From Temnopleurus reevesii (taxonomy: Eukaryota > Echinodermata > Echinoidea > Temnopleuroida > Temnopleuridae), in the NCBI GenBank assembly GCA_036244855.1, contig BQKZ01001897.1, forward strand, positions 1-64,000: a stretch of 64,000 nucleotides of DNA, written 5' to 3'. Position 1 is the first letter of the stretch, and each line of letters opens with the position of its first letter. This document shows positions 26,982 to 39,954 of this stretch, piece by piece. The notes under the pieces were generated by a model that had not been told where the DNA came from, ran no database searches, and saw nothing but the letters and a program-made list of their open reading frames with translations. Both the position numbers and the translations under genes were made by a program.

Positions 26982-27280
26982 TGACTGTAAGCTCAGTGTA
27001 GTGGTTCGGACTCTCGCCTCTTAACTAGAGGGTCGGTGGTTCGAATCTCACCCAGGGCGCTAATTTCCTTCAGCAAGAAATTTACCCGCACTTTGTTGCA
27101 CTCAACCCAGGTGAAAAATGGGTACCTGGCTGGAATTTATTTCTTGGAATGCTTGAGCGCCTAACTGGCTTGCTCGGGAGTTATTGCCAGGGTAATAATA
27201 TGGTACCTAGTATCAAGCGCAGTAGAGTATTTGCATATAGTGATTGCGCTATATAAATGGACCTATTATTATTATTATTG
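26982..27280 (+). mobile_element. tRNA-derived SINE, near full length
   Basis: The head has an A-box-like AAGCTCAGTGTAGTGG and a clear B box GGTTCGAATCT, with a plausible anticodon stem (CCTC/GAGG) between them, so it derives from a tRNA. The body carries TTTCCTTCAGCAAGAAATTT and CACTCAACCCAGGTGA. The 3' end reads GCGCTATATAAATGGACC and then TTATTATTATTATTG, a simple tail typical of SINEs in marine invertebrates. It has no coding capacity. A target-site duplication is not obvious. The anticodon loop, as I read it, would be AAC, but mutations make the parent tRNA uncertain. Confidence 0.88.
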
Positions 27281-28302
27281 AATGAATTCAATTGCTTGTT
27301 TTAATCTCCAGAATATAAATCTAAAATATTACTTCATTAAAAGGGGGATTAAAATATGCCAATTATAATGCATTTCAATGGATGGGGATTCAAATGATTT
27401 CTAAATTTGATATATTTCTGCTTGTTATTTTAGTTGCTCTATACAATCAAAATTAGATGTAAACTTATTGAAACAATCTTTTACAAAGAGTAGTTGAAAA
27501 TTGTACATGTGAAATACAGAAATTGACTGATAAATATTTTTATATTACCTTTTCCAAATAAAATCTAAAAGTTTTGAGTGTAAAGATATATACTTATTTA
27601 AAAAGAAAATATGTTCATACAGGGTCGGGGAGTTATAAGGGTGTACATGTAAATAGTGCTTAATAAATATACCTTATAACGAAAACAGCAGAAGTCAGTT
27701 TCTTTGTTAAAGGTGAATAAATACTTACTCAGATATGGAACCATCTTAGTTGGTATATGAATGCAACACAACCTTACAATGTATTAATATGTGAGGTTCA
27801 ATTTAACTATTTTCTGCTTTAAATAGTCTAAGCAGTAGGTCAAAATGCTTTCAAGATTTCTGAGTTCTTCCTGAAATAATATTGCCTAGATCAGAATCAA
27901 AGTGTCTAACTAATAAAATAAACTAAAATGGTATATTCACAAATTATAATAAGTGGATTAAAAGATTAAAGATGACAATGATCATCTGAGATGAAATATA
28001 ACAAAGATGAAGAAAATGAGCAAACAAAAATGAAAAAGACTACTATAATTTAGGAAAAAAGATGAGGGAGATGAAAAGAAGAGCATGGTAAAGGAGAAGA
28101 TGAAAGTGAAGAAGAACAAGGAAAAAGGGTGGAATCAAAAGGTGGAGAAAAGCATACACATTAAAATCCAGCTAGGCTGAAATTAGAGGAACAAGCAACT
28201 GCGCTCACCTGTCTCTCGAATGACCCTACGAGTCGCGTATACCACTAATCTCTGAACCATACATAGATGGCCACAGCTCTTTGAGAAGGTCATATGTACA
28301 TG

Positions 28303-28322
28303 CATTTACTTGCAAGTAAATG
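28303..28322. repeat. perfect 20-bp palindrome
   Basis: CATTTACTTGCAAGTAAATG reads the same on both strands, and similar bases (ACATG / TATGT) extend it imperfectly on both sides. It could be a dimer-binding site or a chance palindrome. Confidence 0.9.
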
Positions 28323-29328
28323 TATGTAAATTTGAGTCAGGTATGGCATGTGATGCATGAAGTCAATGGATGTAACATAAAACCAGAGCCGGAGCCATGT
28401 TTAATTCAAACAGGCTGCTAGCTTGCTTGCTTGTAGAACAAATGGAAAGCAGATACATCATTGCATACATGCCCCCAAGCCCATGCTTTTAACCCTTTAC
28501 AAGAGAGGAAGACAAATCTAGAAATGTATGTATGCCCACCCCCTCAATATGTTACTCCCTGTTCAGGCTCTGATATAAAGAAAAGTTGTACTGGACATAA
28601 AACTCTTGTGACACATGGCTCTCCAATATTGAACAAAAAAACCTGTGATTACTATCATTATGCTTTCACGTTCATTTGCTTTTATAGTGTAACATCAAAA
28701 GCACAATGACTCATGCACTTCTAAGATGAAATAACTTTATCTATAAACATCGCACTTCCTGTAACCTTAAATAAAAATATATTTTATTTTTTATTACATT
28801 TCTCATCTCCTACATAATATTTATGGAATGACTCCCAAGACATTAATAACAGTATATTCAAGAAGCTGTATCTAAACATTAAATAAAGAGATTTAATTTT
28901 TCTTCGTTCCAATCATTGACTTTTCTAATTTCTACTTAATCATACTGTCCATAAAGTCAACATAACATTCACTCAAAATTTTGTTCCCATGAAATAAAAC
29001 ATTCTAGGTTTCAAAATAAAGATAGCATTATGAGACCTCGGTAAAAGTCATTTCACAAAGTCATGATATTTTGACTCCATCTTGTATCACAGACCTTTTT
29101 AATATCATATCATCCAGCTTTGGAGCAAGTAGGCATGATTCTTGCATTTCAGATTGGTTTTATTTCAAAGTAAGTTAATTCTTGTAAACCAAGTTAACAA
29201 CTCACATTCGTTCCTATATTTTTGAAAATTTTTCTTTCTCACATCTTGTGCCAAATTTCTTCCTTCCCACTGCACATTTTTTGCATTTCTCCTTACATAA
29301 CTCCATTCCTCCTTAGTTACCCCACCCA

Positions 29329-29450
29329 GGTCTCATCTTTGAAAAGATATTCAGTGTAAAGAACGTCATTACCCAACGAGATAGGTCTCATCGTCCATCT
29401 TTAAAATGATATTCAGTAACTCTCGTATAGAAGAACGTCATTGCCTAGCA
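29329..29450. repeat. imperfect tandem duplication, two units
   Basis: Two adjacent units (29329-29383 and 29384-29450) share GGTCTCATC, then GATATTCAGT, then GAACGTCATT in the same order, with small insertions and deletions. The three shared blocks are better kept than the spacers between them. Confidence 0.75.
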
Positions 29451-30655
29451 CGCAATTAAAGCTTGGCTTGCACAGGGATCATTAGAGGCACATTCCTAAC
29501 ATGAAAGCAAACAAGGGAGGTTCAGCCTGAAGGTCCAGCGCAAAGATAGCAATTATTAGATTCATTTGTCTTGGGCGTCTGTCTGTACCTCATACAGGCA
29601 AGCTAGGTAGGATGGCTAGCAGGCGGGCAAGCCGGCAACCCTTGATCATCATCCAACGCAGTTATTCCAATCTCTTCTGTGTACAAACATGGCATTTATG
29701 GGATATTTTGAGGCCTGTACTGTAATCTAAAGAGTGCGTTGATGGACAAGGTCTACCTAGCAACTCAATCAATGCATGGTTATTATAAAATATATGACCC
29801 CTGTTTGGCATCATACTTGAAATATATATTGATAGAATACAAATTAAAATAAAACATCTTCAGCAAAAGTAAAACTTTGGTTAATGAAAATGCACTTGCA
29901 AATTAAAAATTCTAAATCAAAAGACTTATTCGAAAGGTAATGATAAAATCATCTAAAAAACTACAACCTGTACTGTATCTACCTTCTAGCAAAAATCATG
30001 TATGAGTATTACACGCATGTCAATGACAACTTTGCCTAATTATTAAGACCTCATTAAATTCTCAAAAGCTGAAATACCTTGCTTGAAAAAAAATATTGGC
30101 TACAATTAACACCAAGTTTTCTGGGGGAAAAATAGATTGTAGCAGGCACTAAAACATACTGAATATTATATGTAACACAACTTGAGAAAAAATAAATATT
30201 TCTTATGTTATGCAGATAAAGTTGCACATGAATTTATGTGACAAGTTATCACATTGCAATAAAAAGAAAGTATGTTCATTCTAGCATCCACTTATCAGGG
30301 AAAAAATTAAACAATAAAATGTTCAAACTTAATTATTTTAAAGACTTTAAGGAGAACTATACAATTCTTCATATAGTTTGATAAAGGTTAGCAGTATATA
30401 GCAGCCGAAACGTCACTATACTAACGTTCTACGTTTGCACATCGTGAGACAACTGATCAACTTTCTTCAATTATACAATTCTTATACCCAAAATACATGT
30501 TTTTCCATGCTAGCAAGACTGAATTTTGAGGTTTACAATGTTATCATTAAGTTGCATACATCCTGTGCTTCAATTCAATATGACAATTCTTTGTGATTGC
30601 GTTACTTTGGTGTGATTGCACTGCACAGTATTTGATATACAGTAGATGCACAAAG

Positions 30656-30700
30656 TGCCCATTACGGGGCTGCCCATTAGGGGGCTTCCCATTAGGCTCC
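30656..30700. repeat. 15-bp tandem repeat, three units
   Basis: Three consecutive 15-base units read TGCCCATTACGGGGC, TGCCCATTAGGGGGC and TTCCCATTAGGCTCC. They are GC-rich within AT-rich DNA. Confidence 0.92.
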
Positions 30701-32350
30701 ATAGAGAAAAGCACAAAATAGACTCACAGAAAGGAAAATGCCTTTTTTACCATGAAAAAATTATTTAAGATACATGACGATCATGTTCTAAAATGGGCTG
30801 ATAGTGATAAAGAGAGAATAAGAGAGAAGAAAAGAAGAAAATAAATTTCCCCACAGATTTTACATTGGAGAATTGTGGGAAGAGGAATCCTGATTTAGCC
30901 AGCGTAGTTTCAAATTTAGAGTGAATATGGCTATAAAAGGATCCAATTGAACTACTACTCCCTCCCACTGGGGGCCCACTTACCCCTCTCTCCAACTCCA
31001 CTCAGGTTTACTATATCACCTCTCTTACATCTATTTCAGGACGGTTTCTTTACCACAGAGAGATATGCACTTCTACATGCACACAAAAATTATGGGACTT
31101 GTACAATTTAAAATATTTAAAGATATTGGTACAAATGAAATGATAGTTGACAGACAGCAATTAAAATCATTGAGTCCATCATATCATTATCTAAACAGTA
31201 ATGTAAATCTCCATTTCTCATGCGGGTTCCTTAAAATACATCTTTGTTTCTAACAGCATTGGGTTTTTACAGTTGCTTTTGATTTTAAATTTAAATCTTA
31301 GAATTCCTTTCAAGACTGAAAATTTATATTGCATTTACCTATTTTCAATTTATTTAATTCTAAGCATTATGGTCCATCGCCATCATCAATGAGTAATAGA
31401 CATAAAATAGAAAGAAACTAAAGATAAGTTTAAAGGTCAGATATAAATATAGCAATAAAGAGACAATCAAATTTGATGAAAACTTAAGCTTATCTTGTAT
31501 TTCTAAATTTCATAAAGAACAGTCATGAATGTGTATAAAAATAACTACAACATCGTAAGAAATATGACTCAGAAGTCATTAAAAAGAAGAGGCATTGTTG
31601 AGTATTGTATATAAGAACGACGATGATATAGAAGTTATGACTAATGTTAATCTGAAATTAGAAGTGTCATTGAGGAGGAAAGAGTAAAAAAAGAAATGAA
31701 AAGAAAGGCTGAAATGAGTCAGAGGCAGATAGTCTCTGACCCAACTGAAGGAAAAAATAGTCGAGATTCTTTGCACGTTGAGTAATTATAGGATTGCTGC
31801 ATACTCCATCTCCAAGCGATGACGTACGGCTTCGTGCCTCGGCTAACAGCTGGTATGCGTGATGGGCAGTTGTGACGTCAGCACTGCTAAACCTCTCAAT
31901 CATATTATAATTCATTCATACATTCCAACTTCCCTCCCTTTTTACTCATCTTCACATCTTCATGAATTTTCACAACATTCCTTGTAATTTTTATCAAATA
32001 ATGTTTCACAGTTAATCACTCAAAGTTAACTTATGTTTTGTCTGCTACTTTGGAGAAATGAAATTGATGTTGATTTTTTAAAATTGATAAGAAAGTAATA
32101 TGACTATTAGCAAATCACTCTTTTCCATGAAATAATAATAATTAGAAATAATAATTGCAAAACATATTAAAGAGATAAATAACATTTTTAATAGATTATA
32201 TTGTCACTGTGATTCATGTAACATAAAAAGTGTATCATTCACATGCTATCAACATTGATATCATTAAAGCCTTTCTTAATGAACCTATAGAAAGCCACCA
32301 ATATGGGAGTGATATAAAGAACTTATGGCATGACATTTCCCTATTGATTC

Positions 32351-32961
32351 TTAAAGTGGAATGAAACCCTGGAATTAATTTGCTATCAGTCGATGAAGAA
32401 AAATATGATGATCAAACTGTGAAAATTTGAGCTTAATTGGACAGTCCGTTCAAAAGTTACGAATTTTCAAAGTTTCAATTATCCCATGTCATGGAGATCC
32501 TTGAATTGGCAACGCTTAACAAATCTATGACGATATGCGGACAACTCTCCATTTATTTTGTACATGATTTTTTATAATTATGGAATTTGATTGAATATAC
32601 CATAACTATTCAACATTATTCTTCCAACAATACTTGAAGAATTATCCAACACCTATAATACTGACGAGAAAAGGGAAAATTTTGTCCACTTTTCTGAAAA
32701 AAAGAAGAAATTGTTAAATTTTGTGTACAGAATGAATGGAGAGCTGTCCACAAATACGTCACAGATTTGAACGTAGACGACTAATAATTGGTCGGCGTTG
32801 CCGACTCGAGGATTCCCATGATGGGACATTCACTATAACTTTGTAAATTCATAACTTTTGAATGGATCGTCGGATTATGCTCAAATTTTCACAGTTGGTT
32901 CATTTTATTTTTCTCCATCTACTGAGAGAATATAAAATGCAGGGTTTCGTTATTCTTTAAA
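32351..32961. mobile_element. large foldback DNA element, about 610 bp, copy 1 (family B)
   Basis: Left arm 32351-32564 and right arm 32724-32961 are inverted copies, separated by about 160 bases. Paired landmarks include GAAACCCTG near both outer ends, CTGTGAAAATTTGAGC, TTCAAAAGTTA, GGCAACG and ATTCATTCTGTACA / TGTACAAAATAAATGG near the inner ends. The arms have diverged by substitutions and small indels. There is no coding capacity. The long imperfect arms fit a foldback or long-TIR non-autonomous transposon. No target-site duplication can be defined with confidence. Confidence 0.82.
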
Positions 32962-33740
32962 TCAGTGTAAAATAGTTACACTGATTGATTAAACCACATT
33001 AATCCATCGGCTATTATGCTTTACCAACTACCTAGTCTCTGTGAAAATGCTTTTTTAACATTATCTAAAATAGCATCTTAATTTTATTCAAATACCTATT
33101 GACCGTTACTAGTAAATTTAAGCGGTACTTTTAATTCAATCATAAATGGCTACTTAACACACTAAATCAAGGTAGCATGCCATTCACAAAATAATTGATA
33201 TTCATGGCCAATGGCTAATTAAGTCACCAAATGAAATTGAACGATGGTTGAATTTATTTGATCTAATTCAAAGGTCCTTCATTCAAGGCTAGCCCTAATC
33301 ATACCAACATGGTTACCATTGTGTACAAATAAAATTACATTTCTCATGCTAGATCAAATATGAAATTGAACAATATTAAATGAGGATTGTAAGTGGTCTT
33401 GGAAAAGGAAAGTAAAATTGACATATTCACAGTATGCAGATGCATCTTTAAAACCAGCTTATGAAAATGAAAATCCAAACTCCCTGTCATTCAAAACTTG
33501 ACAAATAGTACAATTGGCAAGCTTAATATTTGTAGTTTTATCCCTCAAATCTTTTGTTGTATTTCTACTGTTTAAGTATTAAAGTTCCAACATCTGTTTT
33601 TTAAGCATTAGGAATGAACAGACGATGTATCCTGGAGGACATTTAGGCTGATATTTTAAATCTTTATTGCATAATACAGAAGTGATAATATTCATATAAG
33701 CTATTTCAATTTGTACCTAGGCTAGCTTAATATTTAGGCA
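32962..33740. other. AT-rich spacer between two mobile elements
   Basis: No gene, repeat or RNA recognised in about 780 bases. Confidence 0.5.
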
Positions 33741-33917
33741 ATGGGGTGTTGCCAGAAAGTTGTGATCAACTGCAAATCATCTGCAAATCAAATTGAAGTG
33801 CATTTTCATTTGAGTACATCTTCTGCGCTATTAACAAGACATGCATGGAACAATGACTTTGATTGCACTTGCTAATCAACTGCAACTTGCAATGATATCA
33901 AACTTCTAGCAACACCA
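33741..33917 (+). mobile_element. MITE family A, copy 1
   Basis: The left end has GGGGTGTTGCCAGAAAG and the reverse complement of the right end has TGGTGTTGCTAGAAG. The interior carries CATTTTCATTTGAGTAC, TTAACAAGACATGCATG and AACAATGACTTTGATTG in the same order as copy 2 at 53841-54018, so the orientation is the same. It is the most diverged of the three copies. It has no coding capacity and no clear target-site duplication. Confidence 0.78.
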
Positions 33918-36900
33918 TCTATAATTTTTCTAATTTTTGTCATGTTTCTGTCTGTCTGTCTCTCTCTCCCCCAATCACTCCCTCCTCCATCCCTTCCCCT
34001 TCCTTCCCATGATGATAGCACACACGCATTTAATCATGCCATGGGGCTAAGCAGTAATCCACCATCGACATGGGAAATTATTTTGATGTTTGGCATGCCG
34101 CTCAGAAACATGTCTTAAATTCACAGAGGCACGCATTGGGTCTAGCAATGAGTCTGTCGTGCGCACATTTTGCCCCCTTCTCTTTTCTCTAACATTCCCC
34201 GCCTGTGTTCCTGTATGCATTAGCTTCTCTTGCTGATACTTCACCTTCTCAAATATTCATGAACTACATGGAATAATTGCACAAGAACCAATACAGCAAG
34301 TGTTGCCTTGAACATCCATGAATGTTTCACTCTCAATCAACCAACTCTCTCAAGCAAGAAATTGATAACTTTGAGAATCAGAGAATGATGTGCAAGTCAG
34401 CAATCTAAAGAACAGTTCACATTTTCATAAAATATTTGAAGAAAGAGAGTGACCAACAGATTGTGCTCTTTTTGAAATTCTCCAAAATTTGGGAGAGGTG
34501 AAGATATTTTCATATTTTACATTTGCAAATGACTGAAGCCAAATCACGAGAAGAAATTACATTATATAGTATATAGTGACATACACCATTAAAAGTATAC
34601 TGATTCTAGATTAAAATCACTTTTTGAAAAATCTATAAAATGAAAGGAAATTAAGCTCCATATGACTCAAAACAGTCCGCAGTGCTGATTTACTTTTCAT
34701 CTCTCGATCTCAATTTCCTGGAAAGTTTCTGATCATTTTCAATCTACATATTGTTTCATACTATTAAAGGCATTTTCATCTCAAATTTCCTTTCATCATC
34801 AACTGTTCATTGTTGCATACTTTACAAAACCAAACATGTGCTTCACAAAACAGATTTGTTAAGGTAAGACGAATTTAGAATAAAAAAGGTTTGTGACAAA
34901 TTCATAACAACTCTGAGATTTAACGAAAACAATCAATTGAAGAAAAAAAGAATGAAATAGTTTACGTTTTCTTGTTTTCAAACAACTTAATTAATTAATC
35001 AATCTTACCCTCTAATCGTCCTCTCTCCTTCTCACACACATATACACACACTCACACAAACACACACACTGTCTTCCCTCTCCTATCATTCCTCCTCATC
35101 ACTCCAACCTCCCGCTCTCAGAGACCATTACTATTTCAGCCAATATTGTCATAGAATTGTATCACTGTTTGTGCCTAATTAAGAGTTCAAATAATGAGCT
35201 AAGAATAGCTAGTGTTGACATTTAAACACCCTTTATAGAGCCTCTGCTATCACTTTGTCACACAATGTCCACTAGTTTGTTAGCTTTGGTTCCAGCTTGA
35301 AAAAATTTGTCCATACATTACACTTAGCATAGTGAGAAAACTATTTTATCCCCTGAACAGCTCAAAAGTCCTTATTTCATTCTCCAAAGGGAAGCAATTC
35401 CTGTTTGCTTACTTCATTGTACAAATATCAGAATAACTTTTATTTGTTTCAATCAATTTCCTTTGCTCTACGTGGGATGTAATTCTGTACAAGCTGAAAT
35501 TTTTGCTGGGATTAATTTTCACAAATTTCACAACCATGATTTGATTAAATGTTTACTCTTTTTTTGCCCTAGACATGTGTACAATGATATTTCAAAACAT
35601 AAAAATAACAACCCATTCATATGGGTATATGTATGAAATTCAGTGACTACACTTTTATGTACGCTAATATATTGGCTTTTACAGTCTATTCTCCAGTGCT
35701 AAAAAACATTAACAAATCGGGGTTTAACCGACCATAAAGAAAATGTATCTAATAAGATTCATTTTGAAATAGATTGCAGATTATTGAAGCTATGGATGCA
35801 AGAGAAAAATTAAATGAAAGACCTCAAGAAAGAAAAGAATTTCCCTTCCTTTACTAGCACACCTCTCTGAGATTGACAAACACTAATGAGTTACATGAGA
35901 CAGCATTCCAAATGCTTCCCATCTTTTCATCTCCCGTTCCTCCTCCTCCTCCTCCTCTGCATTTCCCAGCAAGAAGGTCAGACAAAAACTGTGTGGCAAA
36001 TCTGTCTCCACTTGCCCACAAAGAGGGAAATCAATGGTATGTAATACTTAGACTGTGCATTTAGAGAATCTATAGCAGGTGTGTATAAGGGAGGGCGCAC
36101 ACTGATTCAATAACTCCCACCCATGGAATGTTACATTCACACATCTAGGCTTTCATATAATCTAAATGCCCCATTCAACATTGTTTCATTTCCAGTTGAT
36201 TTGACTAGGGGCCCTCCAAACTGGGAAGATTAGACTGTGTGGAGAGGATGTTTGAACTTTCATTGATGGAGTAATGGTGAACACAGTAAGAGAAATTCAT
36301 GAAGAGTAAAATTATGCAAAATAATCCAGTCACAAGTCAGTAGATAATCTTACAAAAATAGTTTCAAAAGACCTTCCTCCTTTTACTTTCCACATACAGA
36401 ATAAAATACATGTACAACATTTATTTCCCAGTGCTCTTTTAATTGAATGGAATGAAAATTGCTTTCATAACAAGTTTGGGAATATAGATGACGCTTTAGA
36501 GTAACCTAAATGTTTTTTAATGTGAATAACATTTTATAGTACATATGCTTGACTTGGCTAAGCAATGCACAATTCAATAAAATGCATTATGTATATATAG
36601 CTTTGACCTTTCTCAGAATGCATATGTTTAACACATTCTAGAGGATGTAATTAGTGGTATCAATATAATATCACTTTTCAGCTTTCAAAATTAAACTTAA
36701 AGGAAGTTTGTAACTTCATCAGAACAACACCAAAAGGGACAGTATGTGATTGCAGAATTGTACCAATTCATATCTTTGTTATTAAAAAAAAGATTAGAAT
36801 ACATTCTAATCAAAATTCTTCACCTGAATGAAGCTAACTTGCTTCACACAACATGAGTTTTATTCAAAACATAGCCTTAAAATGTCAGAACAATATCATT

Positions 36901-39900
36901 TAGTTTGCCACATCGTAAAAAGCTACACAGCTAAAATAACAAAAGCACACTGACATTGACATTATGTCAACTGAACATACTTGCCGAACGTCCCTTCGTT
37001 CCCTCGCCAAATGCTTGGAGCAGAGAAAGAGTTACCTAAATTAGCTGGGCTTATGATTCTGCTAGAAATTAGGCAAGCATTTATTGGGTTTTAATAGCTG
37101 CAAACGCCACTCAGCATGCCTGACGCTGCGACAGCCACCTGCCAGAAGTACCCCAGGGTTCAAAACAACGCTCTGCTGTAGCCCTTGGTCTATCTCTCAC
37201 TCTTACTCTCTGTCTTTCTCTTCTTCTATTTTTCTTTTTCTTTCTTTTCATGGATGAAAAAAATACTCAGGCATATGCTGAATCAACACATACTACTCAT
37301 TCTTCTCCACTTGTTTTTCATGTTTTTTCTCTCTCAAAGTCCTTCACATTTTGCTTTTTCTGTTATTTTGTGCATTTTCAAAAATGAAAACTACACAACC
37401 CTTTGATATTCTCATATTGTAAAATACAATTCAAATTTATATATTCACATCCAGGTTTACTGGTAGTTTAAAGGTTATAAAAACAATCAAGAAAGCTGCT
37501 TTCTCTTGAATGTTGTTCAAAAGCTTTACAACAGAAATTTTTCTGGACAAAGAAATGGAAAGGGTGCAATAAGAGCTATATTGATGTAAATATCATTCAG
37601 TTTTTCTGATCCATTAAAAGAAATCTTTTAGAAGGTAACTGCCTACGGTTTGCACATTTATTTGTTTTGAATAACCACATTTCTTTGCATGATTTATTCT
37701 TAAAGCTTAATTCATTCCTTAGTAGAATAAAATACCTGAAAACAATATTCCTTATACCTGCATATTTGAGGAAGGCAATATCCACGTATATACAATAGAC
37801 AGAATCTGTCAGAGTCAGAGGAAGTGTATTGATGTACCTGTCAGCAGCTTGCAAACATCCAAGCTGAACTCAAAGATCTAAAGTTTTTTTCCACAAATCC
37901 CTAGGTCATGGTATAATATCTATTCTTTACAGCTGCTTCAATTTATAAGCTTTACCAGGAAATGAACATGGAAAGAAGTATTGACAACGGGAATGACTGA
38001 TATCTAAGGTTTACCGTCATCAACCCCCCTTGCATGGTGATGCTAAGAGAAACAGAGCACATGTCAAACAGAAGGCTTCATGCTCTGTACCTACCCATCA
38101 TAGGGGTCTATGTAAGGGGGAAGCCATTGGTAGCTGTGGATGAAAGTATGTGTATGGAAGAGTGATTGGAATACCAAGATGGATTTATTAGATGTGGCCT
38201 TCAGTGAGTTGTCATACAATGAGGGTGCTTGGACCTAGTTTCATGGAAAGCTCCTGCTGTATGATTAATGGTGGATCATTTAATCGTACCAAAGGAATGG
38301 CCTCCATGTAAGATGAATGAAGCTTGAAGGCAGGGCAAATACTTCTACCGCTTATGATCAATGATGATTGAAATTAGGAACATCATCATATTTCAACAAA
38401 AATGAACTATTAGCTCTTCTTTCTCTATTACAACTATGCCATCTATCACAAAATCTAACCCGTAGCTGCAAATTATGTTTCTTTTACATACACAAATATT
38501 TCCAAATGCTCACAATTCTCCAGCTTCTTGTATGGTTACAGGATTGTGTCTGGAAGAGAGGGAAAATAAGGGGAAAACCATAAGATGTGAACATTACAAA
38601 GGAAGCTGTCTCACATGATTCCTGTAATAGGTAGAATAGACTCTAGGGAACCAGAAAAAGAGGTGATAGAAGGCAAGTCCAGGAGCATGTGTCATCTTAG
38701 AGAAAAGGAAATACAGCTCATAAATTATTGGAGATCTGCCAATTTCAATGTCATTAATGACCGCCTTCCAACTGAGCTGTCCTGTGCCAATGACGTAGCC
38801 GACGTCGGCATAGGATCGTTTGTTCTTTGGTTCCTCGTAATGGGAGTAGTCATTACAAGAGAGTTACGTAAACAATTTATCAGACAATGTTTAGCATAGC
38901 ATCTGTCATGGCAGACAAAAGAAGGGAAACATGAAGGGTAGGAAGCAGTGGAAAGTGAGGAGGAGCATGAGAGGGAATTATCGTCCCACAGAATAAAATA
39001 TTATATTAGTTATAGATAAGCAGAAAAGGGCAGGTAATAATGTAAAATTAAACAGCTCATGGTAGAAAGTGGAATAAGAAGATGATAGTGCTCCAAATTC
39101 TTGAAAAAGGATCTGTGATAAGAACATCCAATGAATTCACCTAAACCTTAACAGCTAGTTTACTTAATTACAGCTAGTTTACTCATTTCTTTAAACAAGT
39201 CTTTTAAATCTTGGAATATCTCATACCTCAAAATCAAGTTGCCAATTTGCAATTTAGGACTTCAATATTCCAATTCTCCAACAATGAACAATCTTACAAA
39301 TTAAATCTTAACAATTTTCATTCATCAAAAATCCATATAAAAAGGACGTTATCAGCATATTCATGACATGGATATACATGATGATGGAGTTAAAGTAGGT
39401 TCACATCTACTGTAGATAAATAATATTTTCTTCTCTATCTATAATTTCAATAATCTGGTTTTACAATACACTGGCGTAAATTTAATAAGCCTTTATTTAG
39501 AATGAAAACCTCCCTCAATTTATAGATTTTGAAAGTTAAGACATACATCTAGAGAAGTGAATTATTTGAAGAAAAATTTTGGTCCATTCCGCATCCAAAC
39601 ACACATCTCATTAATTTAATAGCTAAATAGGACTCTTGTAGTATATTCAAACAAATGCAAAGGAGATGCATTAAAGAGTTAGGTAAAATAGTTGCACCTT
39701 CCGTCTATTATATAGACTTCTAACTTCAAGTTGAAATGAATTAAAAGGACAATTGCTATCCTATCCCCCATGGAAGGAGCTCATGATTAGCATAATGAGA
39801 TAGATAGTAAAGGACTTGAGTGTTTGATTATTGTAAGATTATGATAGTGGGATTACAATATCAAGACATGGTATGGTCAGTCTATATCAGCTCATGTGAC

Positions 39901-39954
39901 TTGCGGCTGTGTAATCTATCATTCCAGGAGGACCAAGTGAAAACACAAATACAG
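33918..39954. other. AT-rich stretch, no gene seen
   Basis: About 6 kb. It holds pyrimidine-rich DNA at 33945-34010, a CA-rich patch at about 35032-35070 and a TCC repeat at 35938-35957. An island richer in GC at 36980-37180 is described under findings. The 95-codon frame at 38615-38899 has no recognisable motif and is not called; it includes the palindrome CCGACGTCGG near 38800. Confidence 0.5.
35938..35957. repeat. TCC trinucleotide repeat
   Basis: About six to seven TCC units, seen directly. Confidence 0.9.

Larger units (their letters stand above)
27281..32350. other. AT-rich stretch with small repeats, no gene seen
   Basis: No credible coding region. 27960-28140 is purine-rich. A 20-base palindrome (28303-28322), an imperfect tandem duplication (29329-29450) and a 15-base triplicate (30656-30700) are listed separately. 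29450-29760 is less AT-rich and has no reading frame. Confidence 0.5.

Noticed and set aside
26982..27055. A tRNA gene
   Set aside because: The A and B boxes are tRNA-like, but the acceptor stem does not close cleanly and the sequence continues into a SINE body and tail, so it is a SINE head.
30395..30475. GCAGCCGAAACGTC-containing segment that looked like a transposon end
   Set aside because: No matching inverted or direct partner could be found nearby.
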